Shown here one piece after another: positions 25,970-35,811 of a stretch of DNA of 64,000 nt. The notes beneath the pieces are model-generated. The model had not been told where the DNA came from. It worked only from the letters and a program-made list of their open reading frames with translations, and did not search any database. This DNA is from Leucobacter edaphi (lineage in GTDB: Bacteria; Actinomycetota; Actinomycetes; Actinomycetales; Microbacteriaceae). Each line of letters opens with the position of its first letter. Position 1 is the stretch's first letter. The DNA is taken from contig NZ_JAEHOI010000005.1 in assembly GCF_016522535.1 (NCBI RefSeq), positions 248,001 through 312,000 of the forward strand, in the 5' to 3' direction. The position numbers and the translations under genes were made by a program.

Positions 25970-26017
25970 GTGCGCGCCTCCGCGGCGCGCACTCCGCTTT
26001 CGGGGCCAGGGGCCCCG
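25970..26017 (+). terminator. Two terminator hairpins after CDF gene
   Basis: GTGCGCGC ... GCGCGCAC (25970-25992) and CGGGGCC-AGG-GGCCCCG (26001-26017), the second followed by TGTATTTCT. Both lie just after the transporter stop. Confidence 0.65.
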
Positions 26018-26143
26018 TGTATTTCTGGCGCGTTCGCCTCACTTCCGTCAACTTGTCAGGACAATCGGCACCCACCGTTTGCCCGCGACCAGCGCTTTTC
26101 GCACGACCGCGCTGACCGTTCACATCCAGGGCCCTTCTGAGAC

Positions 26144-26158
26144 ATCTGTTGTACATCG
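26144..26158 (+). promoter_or_regulatory. Half-site resembling the LysR operator
   Basis: ATCTGTTGT here equals the first nine bases of the operator core at 10576, but the second arm (CATCG) does not match CAGAT. It lies 93 nt before the importer binding protein. Weak evidence for common control. Confidence 0.25.
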
Positions 26159-26236
26159 AGTCTCCCTAGCGTGGAATCTTGGACCGGGGCCGCGATGACC
26201 GCCCCCGGCCACTCCACACCGAGGAAGGATGTCCCC

Positions 26237-27373
26237 GTGACTTCACGCGCTCTCCTGCGCTCCGCAACCCTGGCCACCGCAGTTCTGCTCATCGGCGGCT
26301 CGCTCGCGGCCTGCTCCCCCGCCGGCGGCTCCGGCGGCGACGGCAACTCCTCCGATGCGGCGGCCGCCAAGAGCGCCGCCGATCTCGGGGGCATGGACGG
26401 CCTCGTCAAGGCGGCACAGGCCGAGGGCCAGCTCAACGTGATCGCCCTCCCCGAGGACTGGGCGAACTACGGCAAGATCATCGCCGGCTTCGAGGAGAAG
26501 TACGACATCAAGGTCAACTCCGCGAACCCCGACGCCTCGAGCGCCGAGGAGATCCAGGCCGCAGACAACCTGGCCGGCCAGGACACGGCCCCCGACGTCT
26601 TCGACCTCGGCACCGCCGTCGCGCTCGAGAACACCGCCAAGTTCGCGCCCTACAAGGTCGAGAAGTGGGACGAGATCCCCGAGGGCAACAAGCACCCCGA
26701 CGGCCTCTGGGTCAACAACTACTCCGGCATCATGTCGATCGGCTACGACTCGGCGAAGCTGCCCGAGCCGACGAAGCTCGACGACCTGCTCGACGCGAAG
26801 TACAAGGGCGCGATCGCGATCAACGGCGATCCCACCCAGGCCGGCGCAGCGTTCGCCGCGGTCGGCTCGATCTCCGCGCTGAACGGTGGCGGCGTCGACA
26901 ACTTCGGTCCCGGCGTCGACTTCGTCGGCAAGCTGAGCAAGGCGGGCAACTTCCTGACGGTCGACCCGACGCCCGCCACGATCGCCTCGGGCGAGACGCC
27001 CGCCGTGTTCGACTGGTCGTTCAACAACGTGGGCGCCGCGAAGGAGAAGCCGAGCTTCAAGACCACGGTGCTCCCGGGCAAGGCGTACGTCTCGTTCTAC
27101 AACGAGGCCATCAACAAGGCGGCCCCGCACCCGGCCGCGGCGCGCCTGTGGCAGGAGTGGATCTTCTCGGACGACGCCCAGAAGCTCTACCTCGAGGCGA
27201 ACGCCGTGCCCGTGCGCGTCGACGCGCTGAAGAAGTCCGGCTCGGTCGATGAGAAGGCGCTCGAGCAGGCGACCTTCGGCACGAGCAGCGCCGACTGGGT
27301 CACCCCGGACACCAAGCAGGTCGAGGCAGCCAACAAGCTGCTCACCGACCGCTGGGCCACGGCCATCAAGTAG
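26237..27373 (+). CDS. PotD-like ABC transporter substrate-binding lipoprotein
   Basis: A 378-residue lipoprotein of solute-binding family 1. GTG at 26237 follows GAGGAAGGA; signal peptide with lipobox SLAAC, lipid Cys at residue 26. The mature protein shows the fold of iron/spermidine/putrescine binders (VIALPEDWANYGKIIAGFEE, VFDLGTAVALENTAKFAPYK, DFVGKLSKAGNFLTVDPTP). It begins a four-gene importer. A strong hairpin follows, which often raises binding-protein output over the membrane parts. The substrate is uncertain: polyamine, iron or another anion. Confidence 0.9.
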   Translation: MTSRALLRSATLATAVLLIGGSLAACSPAGGSGGDGNSSDAAAAKSAADLGGMDGLVKAAQAEGQLNVIALPEDWANYGKIIAGFEEKYDIKVNSANPDASSAEEIQAADNLAGQDTAPDVFDLGTAVALENTAKFAPYKVEKWDEIPEGNKHPDGLWVNNYSGIMSIGYDSAKLPEPTKLDDLLDAKYKGAIAINGDPTQAGAAFAAVGSISALNGGGVDNFGPGVDFVGKLSKAGNFLTVDPTPATIASGETPAVFDWSFNNVGAAKEKPSFKTTVLPGKAYVSFYNEAINKAAPHPAAARLWQEWIFSDDAQKLYLEANAVPVRVDALKKSGSVDEKALEQATFGTSSADWVTPDTKQVEAANKLLTDRWATAIK

Positions 27374-27380
27374 CCGGTCG

Positions 27381-27412
27381 GGGGCGGGGTCCGGAGGTCC
27401 GGGCCCCGCCCC
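27381..27412 (+). terminator. Attenuating hairpin between binding protein and permease genes
   Basis: Perfect 9-bp arms GGGGCGGGG (27381-27389) and CCCCGCCCC (27404-27412). It lies inside an evident operon, so partial termination or 3'-end protection of the binding-protein mRNA is likelier than full stop. Confidence 0.6.
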
Positions 27413-27430
27413 TCCGCTTCTGGCTCTCGC

Positions 27431-28276
27431 ATGCGTCGCCTCCTCCCCGCGCTCGGGCTCACCCCGTTCGCCGCATACGTCCTCCTCTTCCTCGCCGTCC
27501 CGACCGTGCTCGCGGTCTCCAGCGGGTTCTTCGGCCCCGAGGGATTCACGCTCGCCGGCCTGCAGGTCCTCACCGACCCCACCACGCTCTCCGCGTTCTG
27601 GGCGAGCGTCTGGGTGAGTGCACTGACGGCCGTGGTCGGCGCGCTGTTCGGCGCGGTCCTGTGCTGGGCACTCGCCGCGCTCCCCGAGGGCGGCCCGATC
27701 CGGCGCGTTGTCGATTCCGCGAGCTCGGTGCTCGCGCAGTTCGGCGGCGTCATGCTCGCGTTCGCGTTCATCGCGACGATCGGCATCCAGGGCATCATCA
27801 CGGTGGTCCTGCGTGATCGATTCGGCACTGACATCTACGCCGACGGCGTCTGGCTCTATCAGCTCCCTGGCCTGATCATGCCCTATCTCTACTTCCAGGT
27901 GCCCCTCATGGTGATCACGTTCCTCCCGGCGGTCCAGGCGCTGAAGCCCGACTGGTCCGAGGCCGTCGCCACGCTCGGCGGCGGGGGCGCCGCCTACTGG
28001 TTCCGCGTGGGCCTTCCGATCCTCACACCCGCGTTCCTCGGCTCGCTCCTGCTGCTCTTCGCGAACGCATTCTCCTCATACGCGACGGCTGCGGCCCTGA
28101 TCAGCCAGGGTTCTCAGATCGTCCCGCTGCAGATCCGCGCCGCGCTCATCGGTGAGACGGGCGCGAGCCACGTCGGTTCGGCAGGGATCCTCGCGCTGGG
28201 GATGATCCTCGTGATGACGATCGTCATGCTCGGCTACGGTCGCCTGATGGCGCGCGCCGCGAGGTGGCAGCGATGA
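27431..28276 (+). CDS. ABC transporter permease (PotB-like)
   Basis: A 281-residue inner-membrane permease with six or so helices; the EAA-type loop is DWSEAVATLGGGGAAYWFRV near residue 178. The first hydrophobic helix starts near residue 11. No good ribosome site precedes the ATG, so translation may be coupled weakly to the upstream gene. Its TGA overlaps the next ATG (ATGA), as usual for paired permeases. It forms the channel with the product of 28273-29226. Confidence 0.9.
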   Translation: MRRLLPALGLTPFAAYVLLFLAVPTVLAVSSGFFGPEGFTLAGLQVLTDPTTLSAFWASVWVSALTAVVGALFGAVLCWALAALPEGGPIRRVVDSASSVLAQFGGVMLAFAFIATIGIQGIITVVLRDRFGTDIYADGVWLYQLPGLIMPYLYFQVPLMVITFLPAVQALKPDWSEAVATLGGGGAAYWFRVGLPILTPAFLGSLLLLFANAFSSYATAAALISQGSQIVPLQIRAALIGETGASHVGSAGILALGMILVMTIVMLGYGRLMARAARWQR

Positions 28277-29226
28277 GCGGGCGGGTGCCCGGCCGGCCGT
28301 CGCGCGGCGTCGCCAAGGCCGTCGTCGCGGTGATCGGAGCGATCTTCCTGATCCCGCTCGTCGCAATGCTCGAGTTCACGATGCGCGCGAAGGACGGCGG
28401 CTACAGCCTGGAGCACTGGGCGAGCCTCTTCGATCCGGCGAAGGCGCGCGCGTACGGCGTGCTGTTCGACGGCATCGGCAACTCGTTCCTGCTCGCGGCG
28501 TGCACGCTCGCGATCGTACTCGCGGTGTTCTTCCCCACGATCGTGCTCGTGCATCTCGCGTTCCCGCGGTTGCAGCGGGCGCTCGACCTGCTCACGGTGC
28601 TGCCGATCGCGATCCCCGCGATCGTCCTCGTGGTCGGATTCGCCCCGATCTACCGGGTGATCGGGCAGAACGTGAGCTCCGGGGTGTGGACGCTGAGCCT
28701 CGCTTACGGCGTCCTCGTGCTGCCCTTCGCCTACCGCTCGATCGTCGCCGACCTCTCCGGAATGGACGCGCGCGTGCTGGCCGAGGCGGCCCGGTCACTC
28801 GGTGCCGGCTGGGGCACGATCCTCGTCCGCGTCATCGCTCCCGGCGTGCGCCGCGGGCTGCTCGCGGCCTCGCTCCTCACGATCGCGATCGTGCTCGGCG
28901 AGTTCACGGTGTCCTCGCTGCTCAACCGGATCACGCTGCAGACCGCGCTGCTGCAGCTCTCGAAGTCGGACCCGTTCGTGGCCGTCGCGGTCGCGCTGCT
29001 TGCTCTGATCGGAGCTTTCGTGGTGCTGCTCGTGATCGGTGGGACGGGAGGCCCGCCGCGGAGCCGGAAGCGGCGACGGCCGCGGGCCGCCGATCGGCCC
29101 GGCCCGGGCGCGGCAGCCGTTCCCCCGAGCCCTCCCAGCCCGTTCGTCTCGACGATCGCGAAGCCCGCACCGGCTTCCGCGCCGGCAGCCCTCCACACGA
29201 CCAAGGAATCCCATGCCCACTCCTGA
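28273..29226 (+). CDS. ABC transporter permease (PotC-like)
   Basis: A 317-residue permease; the EAA loop is LAEAARSLGAGWGTILVRVI near residue 180. ATG at 28273 overlaps the previous stop by 4 nt. After the last helix (~255) come about 60 Arg/Pro/Ala-rich residues unlike the usual short tail, a feature shared with the permease at 173-1108. Its end overlaps the ATPase gene by 14 nt. Confidence 0.9.
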   Translation: MSGRVPGRPSRGVAKAVVAVIGAIFLIPLVAMLEFTMRAKDGGYSLEHWASLFDPAKARAYGVLFDGIGNSFLLAACTLAIVLAVFFPTIVLVHLAFPRLQRALDLLTVLPIAIPAIVLVVGFAPIYRVIGQNVSSGVWTLSLAYGVLVLPFAYRSIVADLSGMDARVLAEAARSLGAGWGTILVRVIAPGVRRGLLAASLLTIAIVLGEFTVSSLLNRITLQTALLQLSKSDPFVAVAVALLALIGAFVVLLVIGGTGGPPRSRKRRRPRAADRPGPGAAAVPPSPPSPFVSTIAKPAPASAPAALHTTKESHAHS

Positions 29227-30337
29227 GCAGACCACCACTTCCCGCGCGCACGCGCCCTCCGGCACGACGGGGCCCTCCTCCGGCTCTGCGGTCCGGCTCG
29301 AGGGAGTGACGAAGAGCTTCGGCGCGACGACCGTGCTGCACGGCGTCGACCTGGACCTTTCCCCTGGCGAGCTCGTCTGCCTCCTCGGCCCGTCCGGCTG
29401 CGGCAAGACGACGGCGCTGCGGTGCATCGCGGGGCTGGAGCCCGTTTCGGCCGGCCGCGTGCTGATCGGCGGCTCGGACGTCACCGAGGTGCCCGTGAAT
29501 CGACGCGACATCGGCATGGTGTTTCAGCAGTACTCCCTGTTCCCGCACATGACGGTCGCGAGGAACGTGGAGTTCGGCCTCGGAATGCGCCGCGTGGCAC
29601 GTGCCGAGCGAGCCACGCGCGTCGGCGAGATGCTCGAGATCGTTGGGCTGTCCCACCTCGCGGAACGCTTCCCGCACGAGCTCTCCGGCGGCCAGCAGCA
29701 GCGCGTCGCCCTCGCTCGCGCGCTCGTCACGAGGCCGCGCGCGCTGCTGCTCGACGAGCCGCTCTCGGCGCTCGACGCGAAGGTCCGCGTGCGGCTGCGC
29801 GATCAGATCCGCGCGATCCAGACGGAGCTCGGGATCACGACCGTGTTCGTCACGCACGATCAGGAGGAGGCGCTCGCGGTCTCGGATCGCGTCGCCGTCA
29901 TGGAGGGCGGGCGGATCGCCCAGCTCGGGACGCCGGAGGATCTCTACCGCCGACCGGTCTCTCCGTTCGTTGCGGACTTCGTCGGCCTGTCGAACCGGGT
30001 CGCCGGCGTGCTCGACGGCGCCTCCGTGCGGGTGCGCGGGGCGCAGCTCCCGGTCATCCAGCCCGCCGACGGGGCCTCCCCCGGGCGGACGGGCGATCCC
30101 GTGACCGCCTTCATCCGGCCCGAGCACGTGCGCCTCTCGGCCTCCGCCGCGGGCGGCGACTCCTCAGCCGTTGTCCTCACGACCGGGTTTCTCGGCCCGA
30201 TCAGGCGGACGATCGTGCAGTTCGCGGACGGGGCCGAGCTCGCGGTGCAGCACGGATCCGAAACCGCGTACGAGGCAGGCGACCGCGTCGACGTGGCGTT
30301 CGCGTCGGAACCCGTGACGGTCGCGCCGCGCGCCTGA
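29213..30337 (+). CDS. ABC transporter ATP-binding protein (PotA-like)
   Basis: A 374-residue ATPase. Walker A GPSGCGKTT, Q-loop VFQQYSLFPHM, signature LSGGQQQRVALARAL, Walker B ALLLDEPLSALD and H-loop FVTHDQEEAL are all present in order. The C-terminal ~110 residues form a TOBE regulatory domain, as in PotA/FbpC. ATG at 29213 follows AAGGA. It completes the importer; the AQLGTPEDLYRRP segment is typical of spermidine/putrescine and iron systems. Confidence 0.93.
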   Translation: MPTPEQTTTSRAHAPSGTTGPSSGSAVRLEGVTKSFGATTVLHGVDLDLSPGELVCLLGPSGCGKTTALRCIAGLEPVSAGRVLIGGSDVTEVPVNRRDIGMVFQQYSLFPHMTVARNVEFGLGMRRVARAERATRVGEMLEIVGLSHLAERFPHELSGGQQQRVALARALVTRPRALLLDEPLSALDAKVRVRLRDQIRAIQTELGITTVFVTHDQEEALAVSDRVAVMEGGRIAQLGTPEDLYRRPVSPFVADFVGLSNRVAGVLDGASVRVRGAQLPVIQPADGASPGRTGDPVTAFIRPEHVRLSASAAGGDSSAVVLTTGFLGPIRRTIVQFADGAELAVQHGSETAYEAGDRVDVAFASEPVTVAPRA

Positions 30338-30373
30338 GCCGGTCCGCGGCAGATCCGGTCCCCGGCAGACCCG

Positions 30374-31503
<1,130 letters not shown>

Positions 31504-31948
31504 TCCGGCGGTCATTCCGCCCCGATTCCCGTCTCGCCTCCCCGAGTTTGCGGGAAATTGGTTGACACCCGCTGTGGAACTGTGGTTGGCTGTCAATCAT
31601 GCATGACACTATTCGTCCCCAGTCCGCCTTCGAGGTGAACATTGGGCAGACCGGCATGATGATGGCCGGTCGAGGTGTCATGCGCTGTCGAATGTGCATG
31701 TGATCATTTCCTGATCGCGCCCCCGTTCTCCCGCGGCTGAGCCGCAGATGGAGACGCCGGCACCGAGGATCCGCTGCATCCAGCGAAGCTCCTTCCGGTC
31801 TCCGGCACCGCCACAGCAGCACCGCTGCCCCGGCACAGCGAGGATCTCACCGCCCGAATCCGGGCGACTCGCGCACACTGCACCGACCGCACGCCGCGGT
31901 CACTCTCCGCACCGCACGCGGATCGACAGCTCAAAGGACACCATCATC
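31504..31948 (+). promoter_or_regulatory. 445-nt leader with promoter-like box, palindrome and hairpin
   Basis: A consensus TTGACA at 31562 is followed by a palindrome-rich stretch: TGTCA-N8-TGACA (31590-31607) around TCATGCATGA. Further on GACCGGC and GCCGGTC form a hairpin (31649-31671). The remaining ~245 nt before the regulator gene show no clear structure or gene. The arrangement suggests a regulated promoter and long 5' leader for the winged-helix gene. Confidence 0.4.
31599..31703 (+). CDS. Possible 34-residue leader ORF
   Basis: A small reading frame, MHDTIRPQSAFEVNIGQTG then MMMAGRGVMRCRMCM, lies in the leader of the winged-helix gene. It is unusually rich in Met and ends with two Cys in a MRCRMCM tail, which recalls attenuator peptides, but no ribosome site is seen and no homolog is recalled. 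It overlaps the palindrome and the hairpin. It may be chance. Confidence 0.2.
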   Translation: MHDTIRPQSAFEVNIGQTGMMMAGRGVMRCRMCM

Positions 31949-32644
31949 ATGAACGCAACGCCCACCACTCTCCGCACCGCTCGCCCCGACCTGACGGCCA
32001 ATCTTCCCGCTGACGCCGCGCCGGAACGCAACGTGCCCGAGGGCACCGAAGTGCGAGGCTTCGCCCTCTACGTTGGCCTCGCCGACGACAAGATCGCCGA
32101 CGGCGATCCGAAACTCGGCCAGATCGTGACCCAGATCAAACGGCTCGTCGCCCAACTTGCGCCGAACGCGGACACCTACGCCGCCGTCGCCCTCGCCCCC
32201 GAGGGGACGGGCGGCCGCGACGTCGATGTGGTCCGCCTCGCCCTCGGCGATCCCGCGGCGCACGCCCGCCAGAAGCAGCACGAAGCGGACGAGCAGGATC
32301 GCGCCGCGAGCGGGATCATCCTCGATCTGTCCCGCAAGCGGGTGCTGCTCGACAACGTGCCGGCCGCGCTGACCTTCCGGGAGTTCGAGCTGCTGCAGTA
32401 CCTGGTGCTCCGCGAGGGCCGCACGATCAGCCGCGACGAGCTCATCACCTCGCTGTGGGCCGACGCCCCCGAGGAGGAGACCCCGAGCGAGCGCACGATC
32501 GACGTGCACATCCGCCGCCTCCGCGTGAAGCTCGCGCAGTACCAGGACATCGTCCGCACGGTCCGCGGCACGGGCTACCGCTTCGACCGCCACGCCGACG
32601 TGTCGATCCTGCACAGCGCGGCGCCCAGCCCGGACGTATTCTAA
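31949..32644 (+). CDS. OmpR/PhoB-type winged-helix regulator without receiver domain
   Basis: A 231-residue protein. Residues ~125-220 form an OmpR-type DNA-binding domain (LTFREFELLQYLVLREGRTI, SERTIDVHIRRLRVKL, VRTVRGTGYRF). The first ~90 residues have no phosphate-accepting Asp pattern of a receiver; instead there is a short alpha/beta segment (VRGFALYVGLADDKIADGDP). AAGGA precedes the ATG. Upstream of the surface-protein genes, it may control them. Signal unknown. Confidence 0.85.
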   Translation: MNATPTTLRTARPDLTANLPADAAPERNVPEGTEVRGFALYVGLADDKIADGDPKLGQIVTQIKRLVAQLAPNADTYAAVALAPEGTGGRDVDVVRLALGDPAAHARQKQHEADEQDRAASGIILDLSRKRVLLDNVPAALTFREFELLQYLVLREGRTISRDELITSLWADAPEEETPSERTIDVHIRRLRVKLAQYQDIVRTVRGTGYRFDRHADVSILHSAAPSPDVF

Positions 32645-32772
32645 GGCGGGGCGGGGCGCTTGCCTCGGGCGGCGAGGATCCCCCGGGGTGATCGCCCCGC
32701 ACTGCTCGCTCCCCGCGCGGGGACTGCCCCGCGGGAAGCGCGCGGCCTCCCTGACGGCGCGCTCCCTGTGTC

Positions 32773-35733
32773 TTGGCTATGATCAACGACCGGCCCTGCG
32801 GTAACGTCGTAGGTGCAGCTTCCCGAATCCCACTGAAGGAGTCGAACAATGACGACCCTGCCCCCGGAGGGCCAGGACGGCCAGCCGAACACCGGCCAGC
32901 CCGCCCCCGAGCAGCCCGCAGCACCGGAACAGCCGTCGGGCGCCCCGGTTCCGCCCCCGGCGGCACCGCAGCCCCCCGCGGCCCCGGCGGCCCCTCAGTA
33001 CCAGGCACCGCAGGGCGCCCCTCAACCGAGCAGGAAACCCAGCACAGCCCAAGTGAGGAAACCGCGGGGGCGGAACGCCCGGGCGATGCCGACGGGGCCG
33101 ACCGCGAAGCGATCGTACCGGAGGCGACCGCGGAGGAGCCGCGCGCAGCCTCCCGACCGCGCCGCGCAGCCTCGCGGCCGGCGGCGGCGCCGCTGCGGGC
33201 GCAAATGCGATCCGACCTCGGCTGCTCCTACGCGGCCGCGGGGAGCGGCGCCTACGCCAAATCGATCTGCTGGATCGACATGACGGGCTTCACCACCCAG
33301 TACTCCGTGGTCACGGACCCGAATGCCACGTCGAGCACGACCTGCCGACGCACCGGCTTCATATTTGTGACCTACTACTGCAAGACCACCGGCTCGTTCG
33401 AGAGCGCCATGGGCGGCGAGTACGGAAGCTGGACATACACCACCGGCGAGAGCTACGCCTCACGTGAGAATGACGCACGCGCAGCCTCCCTCGCGACGTT
33501 CAACACGGCTGTCAACACCTCGACCCAGATCTACCGCGCCCCGAGCGACGGCACGTACTGGGGCAACGTCACTGGCGTTCCCGTGAGCTTCTCGCTGTCC
33601 TCCGCGCTCCGGTTCACCGCGAAGGCCAACATCTCGATCGACACCGCCTCGCCGGATCGCCGCGGACTCGCCGTTCGCGCCACGGCCACCCCGACGGGCG
33701 GCTGGGCCGGCATGGGCAACAACAACGTCTACACGGGGATCTCCGGTCAGCCCGCCCTGTTCCAGCCGACGAGCTACGACACCGGGCGCAGCACGACCAC
33801 CGCCCTCACCATGTCGGACATCGAACTCAAGAAGTCGGACGGGACCCCGATCACCTCGGGGTACTCGATCGTCACCGCCGACGCCGAGGTTACGACCGCC
33901 GGCGAGTCCATCTCCTGGTCGAGCGCGGGCGGGGCCGGTTTCCGCTGGCTGCCGAACGACCCCGTCGCGTGGGCGAACGCGACCACTGATCTCGCCCGCA
34001 AGCAGGCCGCGGTCGGGAGCAACGGCTGTGCCGCGACGCCGGCGAGCGAGTTCCCGGCGGGCAGCGACGTCTCGACCGCGCCCACCCGGACCTGCACGGG
34101 AGACGGGACCGGGCCGAGGAACGGTTCGGCCATGCTGCAGATCTCCCCCGCGGGCACGTCGCCCTTCTCGGTGACGCAGCGGATGCGGGCGGGCGGCACC
34201 CAGGCCGTGGCGTTCGGCGTGATGACGACGGGCGCCGAGGTGAAGGTCGCCGTCGCCGACCGGATCGTCAACGCGAGCGGGGCTCCGAGCAGCACGAACT
34301 TCGGCGCGAAGCTCACCCCGATGAACGGCCAGTTCGGGGAGAGCGACGCGGTCACCTCGACCACGGGGGCGACTGCCCTGACCGGGGCGGCGGCCAGGCT
34401 CCGCGTCCCCGCCGCGACGGGCGGGTTCCAGTTCGCCTTCAGCGGCGCGTCGGTCTCGGACACCTACCTCTCTTCCTACACGCCGAACTGGGTGTGCAGT
34501 AAGACCTCGTCCACGAGCACCACCAGCATCCCCTGGACGGGGAACGGCACCCTCGCTAACCCGCAGCAGAACCCGCCGCCCGCCACCTGGGCGAAGCTGA
34601 ACGCTGGCGAGTTCGCCGAGTGCACGGTGACCTACATTCCCCCGTATCTGACGCTCACGAAGCAGGTCGATAACACCCTGGGCGGGAGCGCGACACCCGA
34701 CGCCTGGACCCTCACCGGATCGTCTTCGCAGTCCAGGGCGTCAGGCAAGACGGGTTCGCCTGGCGCCACCAGGGTCCCGGTGGCGATCGGCAGCTATGCG
34801 CTGACGGAGTCCGGCGCGCCCGCGGGCTACCGCTGGAAGGACCTGAGCTGCGACAGCCCCGCGGGGACCTGGACCAAGACGGGCGGGGGCCGCGAGGGAA
34901 TCGTCTCGGGTTCCGTGAGCGTCTCGAAGCTGGCGAACACGAAGTGCACCTTCACGAACGCCTACGAGGGCACGAGGCTCACCCTGCAGAAACGGGTGAA
35001 CAACGCCCACGGCGGAGCGGCCGCACCGACCGACTGGACGCTGAGCGCGGACGGCCCCGTCGACGATCTGGTGGGGGTCTCCGGCAGCCCGGGGGTCACC
35101 GATGTCCCGATCAGACCCGGAACCTACGTGCTCACCGAGCGCGGAGGACCCGCGGGCTACCGCGGGTCGTGGGCCTGTGACATCAACGGGGCCCCGGCGC
35201 AGATCGGCGCGGGAGGCGCAGTGGCGATCCCGCTCGGCGGCACCGCTGTCTGCACCGCGACCAATTCGGACCTGCCCGGCTCGGTGACCTGGTCCAAGGT
35301 CGACGAATCAGGTTCCCGTCTCTCGGGGTCTGCCTGGGACCTCCGCGGACCGGGGCTGCCGGTCACCGGGCTCCGGATCCAGGACTGCAGCGGGGCACCG
35401 TGCGGCGGGTCCGGCATCAGCGACACGGACGCCCGCTCCGGGGAGTTCGCCCTGACCGGGCTGCGCTGGGGCCAGTACACGCTCACCGAGGCGATCGCCC
35501 CGCCGGGCTACAAGCTCGATGCCACCCCGCGCACCTTCGTCGTCGGAGGCACGGCGCCCGGACGCATCGACCAGTCCCTGGGGCAGATCACCAACGTCCA
35601 GATCTCCGCGCCGGCGATCCCGCTCACCGGAGGCGCCTCGACGCTCGCCTACCTGCTGGGCGGCGGGTTCCTCCTCGGGCTCACAGCCCTCGCGATCCTC
35701 CGGCAGCAGATGCGCCGCCGCAAAGCGGAGTAG
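32773..35733 (+). CDS. IPLTG-anchored SpaA-type surface protein with disrupted 5' end
   Basis: The reading frame ending at 35733 encodes a cell-wall protein. An N-terminal ectodomain starts near 33205 (DLGCSYAAAGSGAYAKSICW) and is followed by two similar prealbumin-like repeats (LTLTKQVDNTLGG, LTLQKRVNNAHGG), a SpaA/Cna-B domain (WSKVDESGSRLSGSAWDL ... LTEAIAPPGYKL), an IPLTG sorting signal, a membrane helix and RRRKAE. There is no signal peptide in frame: possible starts are only TTG 32773, ATG 32779 or ATG 33205, none with a ribosome site. The sequence around 33035-33200 (STEQETQHSPSEETAG...) looks like a mature N-terminus that has lost its leader. It would be the tip or adhesin partner of the pilin downstream. 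Confidence 0.75.
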   Translation: MAMINDRPCGNVVGAASRIPLKESNNDDPAPGGPGRPAEHRPARPRAARSTGTAVGRPGSAPGGTAAPRGPGGPSVPGTAGRPSTEQETQHSPSEETAGAERPGDADGADREAIVPEATAEEPRAASRPRRAASRPAAAPLRAQMRSDLGCSYAAAGSGAYAKSICWIDMTGFTTQYSVVTDPNATSSTTCRRTGFIFVTYYCKTTGSFESAMGGEYGSWTYTTGESYASRENDARAASLATFNTAVNTSTQIYRAPSDGTYWGNVTGVPVSFSLSSALRFTAKANISIDTASPDRRGLAVRATATPTGGWAGMGNNNVYTGISGQPALFQPTSYDTGRSTTTALTMSDIELKKSDGTPITSGYSIVTADAEVTTAGESISWSSAGGAGFRWLPNDPVAWANATTDLARKQAAVGSNGCAATPASEFPAGSDVSTAPTRTCTGDGTGPRNGSAMLQISPAGTSPFSVTQRMRAGGTQAVAFGVMTTGAEVKVAVADRIVNASGAPSSTNFGAKLTPMNGQFGESDAVTSTTGATALTGAAARLRVPAATGGFQFAFSGASVSDTYLSSYTPNWVCSKTSSTSTTSIPWTGNGTLANPQQNPPPATWAKLNAGEFAECTVTYIPPYLTLTKQVDNTLGGSATPDAWTLTGSSSQSRASGKTGSPGATRVPVAIGSYALTESGAPAGYRWKDLSCDSPAGTWTKTGGGREGIVSGSVSVSKLANTKCTFTNAYEGTRLTLQKRVNNAHGGAAAPTDWTLSADGPVDDLVGVSGSPGVTDVPIRPGTYVLTERGGPAGYRGSWACDINGAPAQIGAGGAVAIPLGGTAVCTATNSDLPGSVTWSKVDESGSRLSGSAWDLRGPGLPVTGLRIQDCSGAPCGGSGISDTDARSGEFALTGLRWGQYTLTEAIAPPGYKLDATPRTFVVGGTAPGRIDQSLGQITNVQISAPAIPLTGGASTLAYLLGGGFLLGLTALAILRQQMRRRKAE
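32849..33040 (+). pseudogene. 5' fragment of a Pro/Ala/Gln-rich protein gene
   Basis: An ATG at 32849 with AGGAG 7 nt upstream opens a frame reading MTTLPPEGQDGQPNTGQPA and continuing Pro/Gln-rich to about APQYQAPQGAPQ. This resembles the cytoplasmic N-terminus of small actinobacterial membrane proteins (DUF4190/TM2 type). The membrane part is missing: near 33035 the protein-like signal passes to the other frame, that of the surface protein. It looks like the start of another gene joined to the surface-protein gene by a deletion or misassembly. Confidence 0.5.
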
Positions 35734-35811
35734 ATCCCGATCACAACAGAGTTTTATCAACCACCGCAGCTGGGCTCCCCACGCAGGAGCCAAAACCGAA
35801 AGGAACACTCG

